Positions 28,257 to 36,834 of a stretch of 36,834 bases of DNA are shown here, in pieces. Each line of letters opens with the position of its first letter. Position 1 is the first letter of the stretch. A program made the position numbers and the translations under genes. The stretch is from an uncultured Opitutia bacterium. Lineage in GTDB: Bacteria > Verrucomicrobiota > Verrucomicrobiia > Opitutales > UBA953. The notes beneath the pieces are model-generated. The model was not told the origin of the DNA, did no database searches, and worked only from the letters and a program-made list of their open reading frames with translations. Location of the stretch: the NCBI GenBank assembly GCA_903860195.1, contig CAIOPO010000153.1, positions 1-36,834 on the forward strand, written 5' to 3'.

Positions 28257-28847
28257 TCAGTCGCGGTAAAGACCGCGCTCCTCGATGAGTGCCGCCACGG
28301 CCGGGGGCAAGCCGTTTCGGGAACGGACCGGCGAACGCAGTGCTTCACGGATGAGGGTGGATGACCAAGGAGACTCGGGCTGGCGCAGCGGAATCACGCG
28401 CGCCAGGCCGCGAAGGGAGGCGGGTGGCTCCGCCCTGAGTCCGTCACGGGCAAGGACGGCGAATTCCACGAGCCGGCACAGTTCGGCGACGTCCTTCCAG
28501 CGGTCGAGCCGGAGAAGTTGGTCGGAACCGAGGATCCAGATGAGCCGGACGCCGGCGTGCTCCGCGGCGAGTTCACGCGCCGTGTCGATCGACCAGCTGG
28601 TCCCGCCCCGGCGCATCTCCCGGGCGTCAACCCGCGCCCAGGGCCGATCGGCGAACGCAAGCGCGACCATCGCGAGGCGGTCCGGGTCGGATGCGCGCGG
28701 AGGGTCGTCCCTCAGCGGCGCATGGGCGGCCGGAATGACCAGCAGGGAATCGAGCCCGAGCGCGGCATGCGCCGCATCCGCCACGGCCAGATGGCCGAGG
28801 TGCGGAGGGTCGAAGGTCCCCCCGAAGATTCCGATCGTCGGCGGCAT
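28257..28847 (-). CDS. nadD: Nicotinate-nucleotide adenylyltransferase
   Basis: IGIFGGTFDPPHLGHLAVADAA, SWSIDTARELA, WILGSDQLLRLDRWKD, SSTLIREALR. Start reset to MPPTIGIFGG. Confidence 0.94.
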   Translation of the reverse strand: MPPTIGIFGGTFDPPHLGHLAVADAAHAALGLDSLLVIPAAHAPLRDDPPRASDPDRLAMVALAFADRPWARVDAREMRRGGTSWSIDTARELAAEHAGVRLIWILGSDQLLRLDRWKDVAELCRLVEFAVLARDGLRAEPPASLRGLARVIPLRQPESPWSSTLIREALRSPVRSRNGLPPAVAALIEERGLYRD

Positions 28848-28928
28848 CAGCCTTTTCTTGCCCGTGCGTCGCAAGTGGCAACCCAAAGCAGGCTTGTCCC
28901 CGGCGGCCCGCAGGCCGACTATGCGGAC

Positions 28929-29786
28929 ATGGCGCCGGCCTCACGCTTCCTCCCCAGCGACTTCGGTCCGGAAAGGACCGTCGCCATCATCGCCGGAAAG
29001 GGCCGCTACCCCGCCCTGCTGGCGGAATGCGCCCGGAGCCGCGGCGCCAAGGTCGCCCTCGTCGCCTTCGAGGACGAGACCGATCCGGCGCTCTTCGACT
29101 CCTTCCCGGAGGACCGGCGTCGCTCCGTGGCGGTCGGCAAGCTGGGACGGCTGCTCGAGGCGCTGTCGGAACTCGGCGCAGGGGGCGCGGTGATGGCCGG
29201 ACAGGTCACGCCCCGCAAGCTCTTCTCCGGCATGGTGCCCGACCTCAAGCTGGTGGCCCTTCTGGCGCGGCTCAAGCAGCGCAATGCCGAGACGATCTTC
29301 GGCGCGGTGTCCGCCGAGATCGAGGCGACGGGCGTCCGCATGCTCGACGCGCGCGCCTTCCTCGACGACCACCTTGCCTCGGCGGGATGCATGACGGGCC
29401 GCTCCTTCGGAGCCGACGCCGAAGAGGTCGCGTTCGGCGTCCGGATGGCCCGCGAAATGGCCCGGCTCGACGTCGGGCAGTCGGTGGTCACGGCCAAAGG
29501 AACGGTCATCGCCGTGGAGGCCTTCGAGGGGACCGACAACATGCTCCGCCGCTGCGCCGCCACGGGCGGAAAGGAGATGCTCCTGACGAAGGCTTCCAAA
29601 CGCGGTCAGGACTGGCGCTTCGACGTGCCCTGCTTCGGACTGCGGACGCTCGAGAGCATGGCGGAAGGCAAGGTCGCGCGCGCGTCGCTGGAAACCGACG
29701 GCGTGCTCATCCTCGACCGGCCCGCGGTCATCACGCGGGCGCGGGAGCTCGGCATCGAACTGAACGGCTTCGCTCCGCTCACCTGA
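28929..29786 (+). CDS. lpxI: LpxI-family UDP-2,3-diacylglucosamine pyrophosphatase
   Basis: VAIIAGKGRYPALLAECARSRG, AGGAVMAGQVTPRKLF, VVTAKGTVIAVEAFEGTDNMLRRCA, DVPCFGLRTLESM. Confidence 0.92.
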   Translation: MAPASRFLPSDFGPERTVAIIAGKGRYPALLAECARSRGAKVALVAFEDETDPALFDSFPEDRRRSVAVGKLGRLLEALSELGAGGAVMAGQVTPRKLFSGMVPDLKLVALLARLKQRNAETIFGAVSAEIEATGVRMLDARAFLDDHLASAGCMTGRSFGADAEEVAFGVRMAREMARLDVGQSVVTAKGTVIAVEAFEGTDNMLRRCAATGGKEMLLTKASKRGQDWRFDVPCFGLRTLESMAEGKVARASLETDGVLILDRPAVITRARELGIELNGFAPLT

Positions 29787-29798
29787 ACGGGAGCGGCG

Positions 29799-30065
29799 TC
29801 AGTCGAAGAAGCCCCAGCCGGGCACGCTCTGCGCGATCACCCAGCCGGCGGCGAGCGCCAAGGCGACCAGCATCAGTCGACGACGTCGCACGGACGCGCC
29901 GGCATCCTCTTCGTCCGCATAGTTGATGCCTTGGCGGGCGGAGAGGGACACGCGCACTCTCACATACCAAGGCAGGCGGGTCTGTTCGGAGAGATCCCGG
30001 TGCACGTAGGCGCCTTCGCGGTAATCGCGGCGCTTCCAAAGGCGTGCATCGAGCAGTCGGACCAT
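29799..30065 (-). CDS. Small hypothetical protein with one C-terminal TM helix
   Basis: 88 aa, TM-like LMLVALALAAGWVIAQSV near the C-terminus. Confidence 0.5.
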   Translation of the reverse strand: MVRLLDARLWKRRDYREGAYVHRDLSEQTRLPWYVRVRVSLSARQGINYADEEDAGASVRRRRLMLVALALAAGWVIAQSVPGWGFFD

Positions 30066-30124
30066 CCCTTCCTCTATGAACCTCTCCCGGACGCTTTACA
30101 AGCGAAGGCTGCGCGGGTAGTCAC

Positions 30125-30898
30125 TTGCCCGTGAAGTCCACCGCCAGGTCCGTCCGAGCCCTCAAGGGGGTCCGGCCCGTCGTATGCCTGACGGCCTACG
30201 ACACCCCGACGGCCCGGATGGCCGCCGAAGGGGGCGCCGACCTCATTCTGGTCGGGGACTCGCTCGGAAACGTCGTCCTGGGCCTGCCGGACACGGTCGG
30301 CGTGACGATGGACATGATGGTCCACCACACGGCCGCCGTGACCCGCACGATCCAGGACCGTCTCGTGGTGGCGGACCTGCCCTTCGGCGTCGCCCACGAG
30401 GGTTTCTCCAAGCTGCTGGGCTGCTGCCGACGGCTGCTCCAGGAAGGGGGAGCCCAAGCGGTCAAAATCGAGGGGGGCGCGACGCTGGCCAAATCGGTCG
30501 CCCGCCTGGTCGACGCCGGAATCCCGGTGATGGGGCACGTCGGGCTGCTGCCCCAGCGCTCCCGGGCCAAAGGGTTCCGCAAACAGGGACTGACACCCGA
30601 GGACCAGGCCCGCCTGCTCGAGGACGCCCGGTCCATCGCCTCGGCCGGGGTGTTCTCGATGGTGGTGGAATGCGTCGAGGCCTCCTTTATGCCGACCATC
30701 ACGGCCGCCGTCCCGGTCCCGACGATCGGCATCGGATCCGGCAAGGGGTGCGACGGCCAGATCATCGTCATCCACGACCTCCTCGGTCTGACTCCCGTGC
30801 CCCCGCCCTTCGTGCGCCCCGAAGCCCGGTTGCACCGCTCGGGTGTCGCCGCCATCCGTCGCTGGGCCCGCAAGGTCCGCAGCCGCTCTTCCCGATGA
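30125..30898 (+). CDS. panB: 3-methyl-2-oxobutanoate hydroxymethyltransferase
   Basis: VVCLTAYDTPTARMAAEGGADLILVGDSLGNVVLG, VKIEGG, PVMGHVGLLPQ, TIGIGSGKGCDGQIIVIHDLLGL. Start is TTG 30125 or GTG 30131. Confidence 0.95.
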   Translation: MPVKSTARSVRALKGVRPVVCLTAYDTPTARMAAEGGADLILVGDSLGNVVLGLPDTVGVTMDMMVHHTAAVTRTIQDRLVVADLPFGVAHEGFSKLLGCCRRLLQEGGAQAVKIEGGATLAKSVARLVDAGIPVMGHVGLLPQRSRAKGFRKQGLTPEDQARLLEDARSIASAGVFSMVVECVEASFMPTITAAVPVPTIGIGSGKGCDGQIIVIHDLLGLTPVPPPFVRPEARLHRSGVAAIRRWARKVRSRSSR

Positions 30899-31896
30899 AC
30901 TGCGTCGTATTCGGAGCCGGAGCCTGGGGCACGGCCATGGCCATCCACCTTCGCCGACAAGGCCATACGGTCACGCTCGTGCCCCGCAGGTTGGAACAGG
31001 CGCTCGCCATCTCCGACGCGCGCGAGAACCGGGACTACCTCCCCGGCCGACGTATCGACGACAGCATGCAGATCGGGCTGGAGCCGGCACCGGCGCTCAT
31101 GGACGCCGAACTGGTCTTCCTGGCCTGCCCCTCCAAAGGGCTCCCCGAGCTGCTCTCCCGCATCGGACCGGCCGCGAAGTCGGCCAAGGTCCGCATGGCC
31201 ATCTCCCTCATCAAGGGCCTCGACCAGTCCACCCTGCGCCGTCCCTGCGAACTGATCGCCGAGGCGTTCGGTTCGACGCCGGTGGCCACCCTGAGCGGCC
31301 CGAGCAACGCCGACGAGGTCGCGCAAGGCCTGCCCACGGCGCTGGTGCTGGCCGCTGAACGGGACGACGACCTGCTGCGCGAGGTTCAGGCCGCGGTGAG
31401 CGGACCGACGCTCCGGGCCTACACTTCCTCGGACCTCATCGGGGTCGAGATCGGCGGCACGATCAAGAACGTCTACGCGGTCGGCGCCGGCCTGTGCGAC
31501 GGACTGGGACTGGGCTCCAACGCCAAGGCGGCGCTGCTGACGCGCGCGATTCAGGAGATGATGCGCCTCGGCCAGGCGGTCGGCGGCAAAGCCGAGACGT
31601 TCCTCGGCCTCGGCGGAGTCGGTGACCTGATGGCCACGGCGCACGGCCCCTGGAGCCGCAACCGCGCGCTCGGGGAGGCGCTCGCCGCGGACGCGCCCAA
31701 GGCCCTCGCGGCCCTCGCCGGCAAGAAGGAGGCGGTCGAAGGGCATCGCGCCACGGAGACCCTCACGCGTCTCGCCAAGTCCCGCGGCATCGACGCCCCG
31801 ATCCTCTTCTGCCTGCACGAGATTCTCTACGGAGGTCTCGACCCGCGCGCAGGAGTGACGGCGCTCATGACCCGCGACCTCCGCTCGGAGTCGTGA
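30895..31896 (+). CDS. gpsA: Glycerol-3-phosphate dehydrogenase [NAD(P)+]
   Basis: VVFGAGAWGTAMAIHLRRQGH, LSGPSNADEVAQGLPTA, VEIGGTIKNVYAVGAGLCDGLGLGSNAKAALLTRA. ATGA overlap with panB. Confidence 0.96.
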   Translation: MNCVVFGAGAWGTAMAIHLRRQGHTVTLVPRRLEQALAISDARENRDYLPGRRIDDSMQIGLEPAPALMDAELVFLACPSKGLPELLSRIGPAAKSAKVRMAISLIKGLDQSTLRRPCELIAEAFGSTPVATLSGPSNADEVAQGLPTALVLAAERDDDLLREVQAAVSGPTLRAYTSSDLIGVEIGGTIKNVYAVGAGLCDGLGLGSNAKAALLTRAIQEMMRLGQAVGGKAETFLGLGGVGDLMATAHGPWSRNRALGEALAADAPKALAALAGKKEAVEGHRATETLTRLAKSRGIDAPILFCLHEILYGGLDPRAGVTALMTRDLRSES

Positions 31897-32354
31897 TGCC
31901 GGAAGGGGTCGAGAACCGGCCCTCGGCCATCGAGGGCGCAGGACTCTTCGCGACACGGGACTTCCGGACCGGGGAACGGATCGCACCCTATTCCGGTCCG
32001 GCATCCTCCGCTCCCGTCGCGTCCCCCGACGGCAAGGTCTTCAGTCTGGAAATCCGGCCGGGGCTCTGGATCGACGGCTCAGGGCAGGATAACGCGGCCC
32101 GCCACGCCAACCACTCCTGCGACCCCAACGCGGAACTGGTCTGGGATCACAAGGAAGGCGCCGGCTGGCTGACGGCCCGACGTGAGATACTGCCCGGCCA
32201 GGAGATCACCTTCGATTACGGGTTCAGTCTCGCCGAATCACTCGCCCACCCCTGCCGCTGCGGCAGCCCGGCCTGCGCCGGTCGCATCATCGCGGCCCCC
32301 TTGAGAGCGGCCCTGCGGCGCCACCTCCGGCCCCCCGGGACAAGGAGGGATTGA
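31893..32354 (+). CDS. SET-domain protein (putative lysine methyltransferase) with post-SET-like cysteines
   Basis: AIEGAGLFATRDFRTGERI, ARHANHSCDPNAEL, EITFDYG, PCRCGSPACAGRI. ATGA overlap with gpsA. Confidence 0.88.
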   Translation: MMPEGVENRPSAIEGAGLFATRDFRTGERIAPYSGPASSAPVASPDGKVFSLEIRPGLWIDGSGQDNAARHANHSCDPNAELVWDHKEGAGWLTARREILPGQEITFDYGFSLAESLAHPCRCGSPACAGRIIAAPLRAALRRHLRPPGTRRD

Positions 32355-33805
32355 CCCCTCCCCCGCCGACAGTCACTTTTCAGGAAGCCGTTTCCGACCC
32401 TTTGTTCATGAAAAAAGTCGCCCTTACCGAGCTCGACCCGCGCCTGCAGAAACAGGTGACCCTGGCCGAACAGCAGATCCGCACCAACCCGCAGTATGCG
32501 ATCGAGATCCTCACCGGCATCCTCGCCCGCAACCCGGGCTGCGTCGAGGTCCGCCGCGCCCTCCGGCAGGCGCAGAAGGCCGTGCTGGGCACCCGCAAGG
32601 GGCTGTTCGACGGCGTGGTGGGGGCCCTGACCTCCAGCAAGATCGCCAAGGCGGTTGAAGCCGACCCGGTCGCCGCCATCAACGAAGCCGAGGCCGCCCT
32701 GGCCAAGAAGCCCACCGACGCCAACGCGAACAAGACCATCGCGCTGGCCGCCACCAAGCTCGGCTTCCACGCCCTCGCCGCCTTCGCCTACGAGGAGCTC
32801 GCCGCCAACGACCCCAAGGAGGTCCAGCATTTCGTCGATCTCGCCAACACCTGGATCGCCGGCAGCGAATACGACAACGCGCTGCACGCGGCCGACGCCG
32901 GGCTCAAGCTGTTCCCCGGCAACGGCGACCTGCAGGAGGCCGTGCGTCGCGCCTCGGTCAGCAAGACCATGAAGAAGGGCAACTGGGAGGACAAGGGCGA
33001 CTTCCAGTCCAAGCTCAAGGACAAGGAGGAGGCGCTCCGGCTCGAACAGGCGGCCCGCAAGGTCACCGACGCCACCACCGCGGCCGAACAGATCGCCATC
33101 CTCGCCCAGAAGCTTCAGGAGCAGCCCGACAGCATCGACCTGTACCGTGACATCGTCCGGCAGTTCATCGCCGTCGGCGACCTGGACAACGCCATCGCCT
33201 GGCTCCAGCGCGGCCGCATGACCACGCTCGGCAAGGCCGACACGTCCCTCGAACGTCAGGAGACCGACCTGGTGGTCCAGCGCTACGAGGCCCGTTCGAA
33301 GCAGCTGCGCGAACGCGCCGCGGCCTCCCCGGGAGACGCCGCCGCCCAGGCCGAGCTCGCCGCCAACGAGGCGGAGCTCGCCGACTACCGACTGCGCATG
33401 GCCGCCAGCCTGGTCGAACGCTATCCGAACGACTACTCCTTCCGCTACGAGTACGGCACGATGCTGCTCGCGGCCGGCCGCACCGACGAGGCCGTGCAGC
33501 AGCTGCAGTACGCCCAACGCAATCCGAAGTACCGCCAGCCGGCGCTCCTCGCGATCGGCCGGGCGTTCGTGGTCTCGGGCAAGTTCGACCTCGCGGTGGA
33601 GCAGCTCACGGCCGCCAAGGGCGAGATCCAGGTGATGAACGACCTCAAGAAGGACGTGATCTACGAACTGGGGCTCGCCTACGAGAAGATGGGCAAGGCC
33701 AAGGAGTCCGTCGACGAGTACAAGGTCATCTACATGGCCGACTCGGGCTTCCGCGACGTGGCCAAGAAGATCAACGATTTCTACGAGCGCCAGAAGGGCG
33801 CCTGA
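32351..33805 (+). CDS. Tetratricopeptide-repeat protein
   Basis: Repeated helical units ([80 protein letters not shown]). TTG start at 32351 overlaps the SET stop; ATG at 32408 is an alternative. Confidence 0.75.
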   Translation: MTPPPPTVTFQEAVSDPLFMKKVALTELDPRLQKQVTLAEQQIRTNPQYAIEILTGILARNPGCVEVRRALRQAQKAVLGTRKGLFDGVVGALTSSKIAKAVEADPVAAINEAEAALAKKPTDANANKTIALAATKLGFHALAAFAYEELAANDPKEVQHFVDLANTWIAGSEYDNALHAADAGLKLFPGNGDLQEAVRRASVSKTMKKGNWEDKGDFQSKLKDKEEALRLEQAARKVTDATTAAEQIAILAQKLQEQPDSIDLYRDIVRQFIAVGDLDNAIAWLQRGRMTTLGKADTSLERQETDLVVQRYEARSKQLRERAAASPGDAAAQAELAANEAELADYRLRMAASLVERYPNDYSFRYEYGTMLLAAGRTDEAVQQLQYAQRNPKYRQPALLAIGRAFVVSGKFDLAVEQLTAAKGEIQVMNDLKKDVIYELGLAYEKMGKAKESVDEYKVIYMADSGFRDVAKKINDFYERQKGA

Positions 33806-33858
33806 ACGACCCAGCCGGCCACCCGGTCGGCGCGACGCGCCGCCGCCCTCCCCTGCCC

Positions 33859-35406
33859 ATGGCACTCACTCCTTTCCGCAGCCGCCTCATCGCCGACGTC
33901 GGCATCAGCATGGGGGACGAAGGCAAGGGACGCCTCATCCCTGAGATCGTCCGCGAACTGCAGGCCTCCACGGGCCGCCGCGACGCGGTCGGCACGGTGA
34001 TCAAGGTCAACGGCGGAGCCAACTCCGGCCACACGGTCGCCGGCCTCAAGCTCAACCTCCTCCCCGGCGGAGTCGCCGAACGGGACGTGCCCTGCCTCGC
34101 GCTGGGCGCCGGAGTGGTCGCCGACCCTCGCAAGGCCCTCTGGGAGGCGCTGCCGCTGGAAAAGGCAGGCCTGCCGGTGCTCAACCGGCTGCTCATCGAC
34201 GAACGCTGCATGATCAGCGACGTCGCCCACCGCATCCTCGACCTGGCCTGGGAAGACTACCGGGTGGAAAGGCTCGGCCAGGAGCCGCGCGGCTCCACGG
34301 GACGCGGCATCACGCCGGCCTACGCCGACGAAGTCGGGCAGTTCCAGATGCACTACGCGGAGTTCCTTTCGGACCGCACGGAATACGCGGCGCGGCTCTC
34401 GGCCCGGCTCGACCGGGCCGCGGCCACGGTCCGCGACGTCTGCCGCCTCGCCCCCGAAAAATGGGCCGGCCTCTTCCTCCGCCTGACCGAGGCGGAACAG
34501 CGCGCCAACAAGGGGGCGATCGATTCGGGGGTCTTCCGCGCCGCGGAGTTCGACTTCACGCGCTTCGCCGGCAAGGAGCCCTTCACGTTCGACCACGCCG
34601 CGGTGCTCGCCGCCTGGTGGGACGCGGGCTCCCGGCTCGCCGGCTGCGTGGGCGACGTCCGGGAAAGGGTCCTGGGCGACCTCTCGGCGGGACGCACGGT
34701 GCTCGGAGAATTCGGCCAGGCCTACTGGCTCGACAAACGCGCCGGGTTCGCGCCCAACGTCACGGCTTCGCACACCTACGTGCCGGAGTTCTTCCAGTCG
34801 GCCGGCATCCCCGCCCAGGCGGTCCACACGGTGGGCTGCTGCAAGGCCTACGACACGAAGGTGGGGACGCACGTGTTCCTCACGAAGATGCCTGACGGAC
34901 ATCCTCTGCAGGAGGCGCTCTCCCGCCTCGAATTCGGCACCAGCACGGGACGGCAACGCATGGTCGGCTGGTCCGACCTGGTCGAGAAGGCCGACGCGCT
35001 CCGCTACGGCGGCTATGACGACCTGGTCATCAACAAGCTCGACGCGCTCTCGCCCCACGGCGCCTGGAAGGGCGGCGACCTCCAGGTCTGCACGGGCTAC
35101 GCCGACGAGTCCGGCAAGGTGCTGCCGGGAGTGCCCCGCAATGACGCGGTGCGCCGCCGGCTCCGTCCGGTCTACGCGACGCTTCCCGGCTGGACGGAGG
35201 ACATCTCGAAGGTGCGCTCTTTCGCGGCCCTGCCCGCCGCCGCCCGACGCTACGTGGCCTTCACGGTCGCGGAAATCGTGCGGCTGGCCTCCCGCGGCGG
35301 CTCGCTCGCGGTCCTGCCCAATCTCCGGTATGTCGGGGTCGGGCCGGACCCTGAGCAGATCATCTCCGACGTGCCCGCCACGGCCGAACTGATCCGGCAG
35401 GCCTGA
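33859..35406 (+). CDS. purA: Divergent adenylosuccinate synthetase
   Basis: [87 protein letters not shown]. 515 aa, with several non-canonical motif residues. Confidence 0.85.
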   Translation: MALTPFRSRLIADVGISMGDEGKGRLIPEIVRELQASTGRRDAVGTVIKVNGGANSGHTVAGLKLNLLPGGVAERDVPCLALGAGVVADPRKALWEALPLEKAGLPVLNRLLIDERCMISDVAHRILDLAWEDYRVERLGQEPRGSTGRGITPAYADEVGQFQMHYAEFLSDRTEYAARLSARLDRAAATVRDVCRLAPEKWAGLFLRLTEAEQRANKGAIDSGVFRAAEFDFTRFAGKEPFTFDHAAVLAAWWDAGSRLAGCVGDVRERVLGDLSAGRTVLGEFGQAYWLDKRAGFAPNVTASHTYVPEFFQSAGIPAQAVHTVGCCKAYDTKVGTHVFLTKMPDGHPLQEALSRLEFGTSTGRQRMVGWSDLVEKADALRYGGYDDLVINKLDALSPHGAWKGGDLQVCTGYADESGKVLPGVPRNDAVRRRLRPVYATLPGWTEDISKVRSFAALPAAARRYVAFTVAEIVRLASRGGSLAVLPNLRYVGVGPDPEQIISDVPATAELIRQA

Positions 35407-35410
35407 GAGG

Positions 35411-35731
35411 ATGGAGGAGCGTTTCCATACGTTCGCGTTCCCGCTGACGGCCTTGGTCGACGTCTCCAAGGTCGAGCCGGGCGTCTCCGACCTGCGCATG
35501 CTCGCCAAGCAGCTGGGGCGCTGGTTCGTCTCGGAGTTCTCCCTGACGCACAAGGGGGTCACGATCGAAGGCACTCCTGACGGGGCGGTGTTCATCATCG
35601 CGGGAATCGGCGAATCTCACTGGCCGAAGATGATCGCGCTCGCCCAGTCGCAGTCCTGCGCGCTGTTCCTGGTCCTGCCCGACGGCAACGGCTCGCATCG
35701 GCTCAAGCCGCTCGACGTGCCCAAGGCCTGA
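35411..35731 (+). CDS. Hypothetical protein, 106 aa, directly downstream of purA
   Basis: ORF starts 5 nt after purA stop. No recognised motif. Confidence 0.6.
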   Translation: MEERFHTFAFPLTALVDVSKVEPGVSDLRMLAKQLGRWFVSEFSLTHKGVTIEGTPDGAVFIIAGIGESHWPKMIALAQSQSCALFLVLPDGNGSHRLKPLDVPKA

Positions 35732-35734
35732 GGA

Positions 35735-36613
35735 TCAGGCGGCGAAAGCCCGCACGGTCTCGAGATGGAGCTCGGCCACCTGCTCCAAGGTCAGGCCGCC
35801 CCACTTGTAGCCGCCCGCCAGGACGAAGGCCGCAGGCACTCCGTGGCGCTGCGCCCACTCGACGACGCGGCGCTCACGCTCACGGATGACCTCGTTGTCG
35901 ACTCCCTCGAGGCCTCCGGCGCGGCCATGGGCGTCCATGCCCGCGTTATAAAGGAGGAAGGCCACTCCTTTCAGGTGCGACAAGGCACGGTCGACGGCGC
36001 GGAGATAACGGCCGGGCTGCCGCACGATTTCAGCCAGGTGGCGCTTGGGATCGGAGGGGTTCCAGAGGTCGAAATCGACCACGCTCACGTCCGCCAGCCG
36101 GACACGTCCGTCCGCGGCGAGGATGTCGGCGGTGCCGCCTCCGAAATGGGCGTCCAAGTCAAGGATGCCGACCTCAGGGACGCGCTCCAACGCCCTGAGG
36201 GCGCCGAGAGCCAGTCCGTTCAGGGTGCAGTAGCCGGTGCCATAGGAACGTCCGGCATGGTGCAGTCCGCTGGAAAGGCTTCCGGAGCGCCCTGACTCCA
36301 AGGCTTCGTCCACGGCATCCCTCACGCCGCCGGTGCTCGCCAGAACGCTCCGAAGGAGCGGTTCAGACCAGGTGCCGACGGCCAGCGATCCGCCCTGGGC
36401 GCCGAAGACACGGTCTAGGTAGGAACGGTCGTGGATGCGGGAGAGCTCCTCGATTTCCGCCGGTCTGGGCGCGACGAGACGCACCTGCGGGAGCTCGCGT
36501 CGGACGGCTTCCGCCACGAGCCGGGACTTGGTCACGGTCTCCGGTCCTTTCTCCACGGCGTAATCATCGGAGTAATGGACGCGCAGGGCGCGGCGGGAGG
36601 GCGTGGTGTTCAT
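35735..36613 (-). CDS. Histone deacetylase superfamily (AcuC/HDAC-like) protein
   Basis: SSGLHHAGRSYGTGYCTLNGLALGA, VGILDLDAHFGGGTADI, YNAGMDAHG, LAGGYKWGG retain the catalytic His pair, Zn ligands and Tyr. Confidence 0.87.
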   Translation of the reverse strand: MNTTPSRRALRVHYSDDYAVEKGPETVTKSRLVAEAVRRELPQVRLVAPRPAEIEELSRIHDRSYLDRVFGAQGGSLAVGTWSEPLLRSVLASTGGVRDAVDEALESGRSGSLSSGLHHAGRSYGTGYCTLNGLALGALRALERVPEVGILDLDAHFGGGTADILAADGRVRLADVSVVDFDLWNPSDPKRHLAEIVRQPGRYLRAVDRALSHLKGVAFLLYNAGMDAHGRAGGLEGVDNEVIRERERRVVEWAQRHGVPAAFVLAGGYKWGGLTLEQVAELHLETVRAFAA

Positions 36614-36703
36614 GTCATTCTTGTATCACCCGGTACGGCCGGAGGCAAATCCGGCGCCTGTCATAGAGTTGCGCGTCGCGCCGAAACCGGCACCATTCCA
36701 CCC

Positions 36704-36834
36704 ATGTCGAACTTCGAAGTCAGGATTCCCCGCGATCTGGCGCGCCAGCTGGGTGAAGAGGCCGTGCAAGTGGCACGGCGCGGTCGCTATGTCCGGACCG
36801 ACGGCACGGAGGTGGTCATCGACGCCGACATCGC
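36704..36834 (+). CDS. 3'-truncated ORF; N-terminus resembles microbial-type PARG/TIGR02452-like proteins
   Basis: MSNFEVRIPRDLARQLGEEAVQVARRGRYVRTDGTEVVIDADI... resembles the helix plus 'GRY..pdG..V.i..' opening of that family. Open to the window end. Confidence 0.45.
   Translation, partial: MSNFEVRIPRDLARQLGEEAVQVARRGRYVRTDGTEVVIDADI

Noticed and set aside
30196-32004. 602-aa minus-strand ORF antisense to panB/gpsA
   Set aside because: Both plus-strand genes are unambiguous; the antisense translation has no family motif.
32216-35598. 549-aa and 605-aa minus-strand ORFs antisense to the TPR gene and purA
   Set aside because: GC-rich antisense frames; the sense frames carry TPR and PurA motifs.

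Overview
The window is a GC-rich, densely packed bacterial chromosomal segment. Gene content suggests Verrucomicrobiota/Opitutae, but that is inference only. Most of it is housekeeping: gltBD, an inositol-monophosphatase-family enzyme, ppc, a Ski2/Suv3-like helicase, an SGNH hydrolase, RNase P RNA, gltA, hisH-hisB-hisC, ptsI, a CAU-anticodon tRNA, rsfS, nadD, lpxI, panB, gpsA, a SET-domain gene, a TPR gene, a divergent purA, an HDAC-family gene, and a truncated ORF resembling the microbial PARG N-terminus. The most interesting part is 18.9-27.6 kb. There, an ECF sigma factor and its membrane-bound partner, which has a duplicated anti-sigma-like module, are divergently transcribed from a tightly packed four-gene operon at 20275-27592. 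The operon encodes: (1) a Zn-ribbon-like TRAFAC-type P-loop GTPase; (2) a protein whose N-terminus resembles the GTPase-associated protein 1 (GAP1-N2) type, followed by a TM helix, a poly-Pro linker and a C-terminal domain; (3) a large helical, single-TM, coiled-coil protein; (4) a GYF_2-like protein with about three TM helices. I propose this as a candidate membrane-anchored GTPase system, possibly of conflict or signalling type, in an unusual configuration. No sequence database was searched; all family calls rest on motif recognition.
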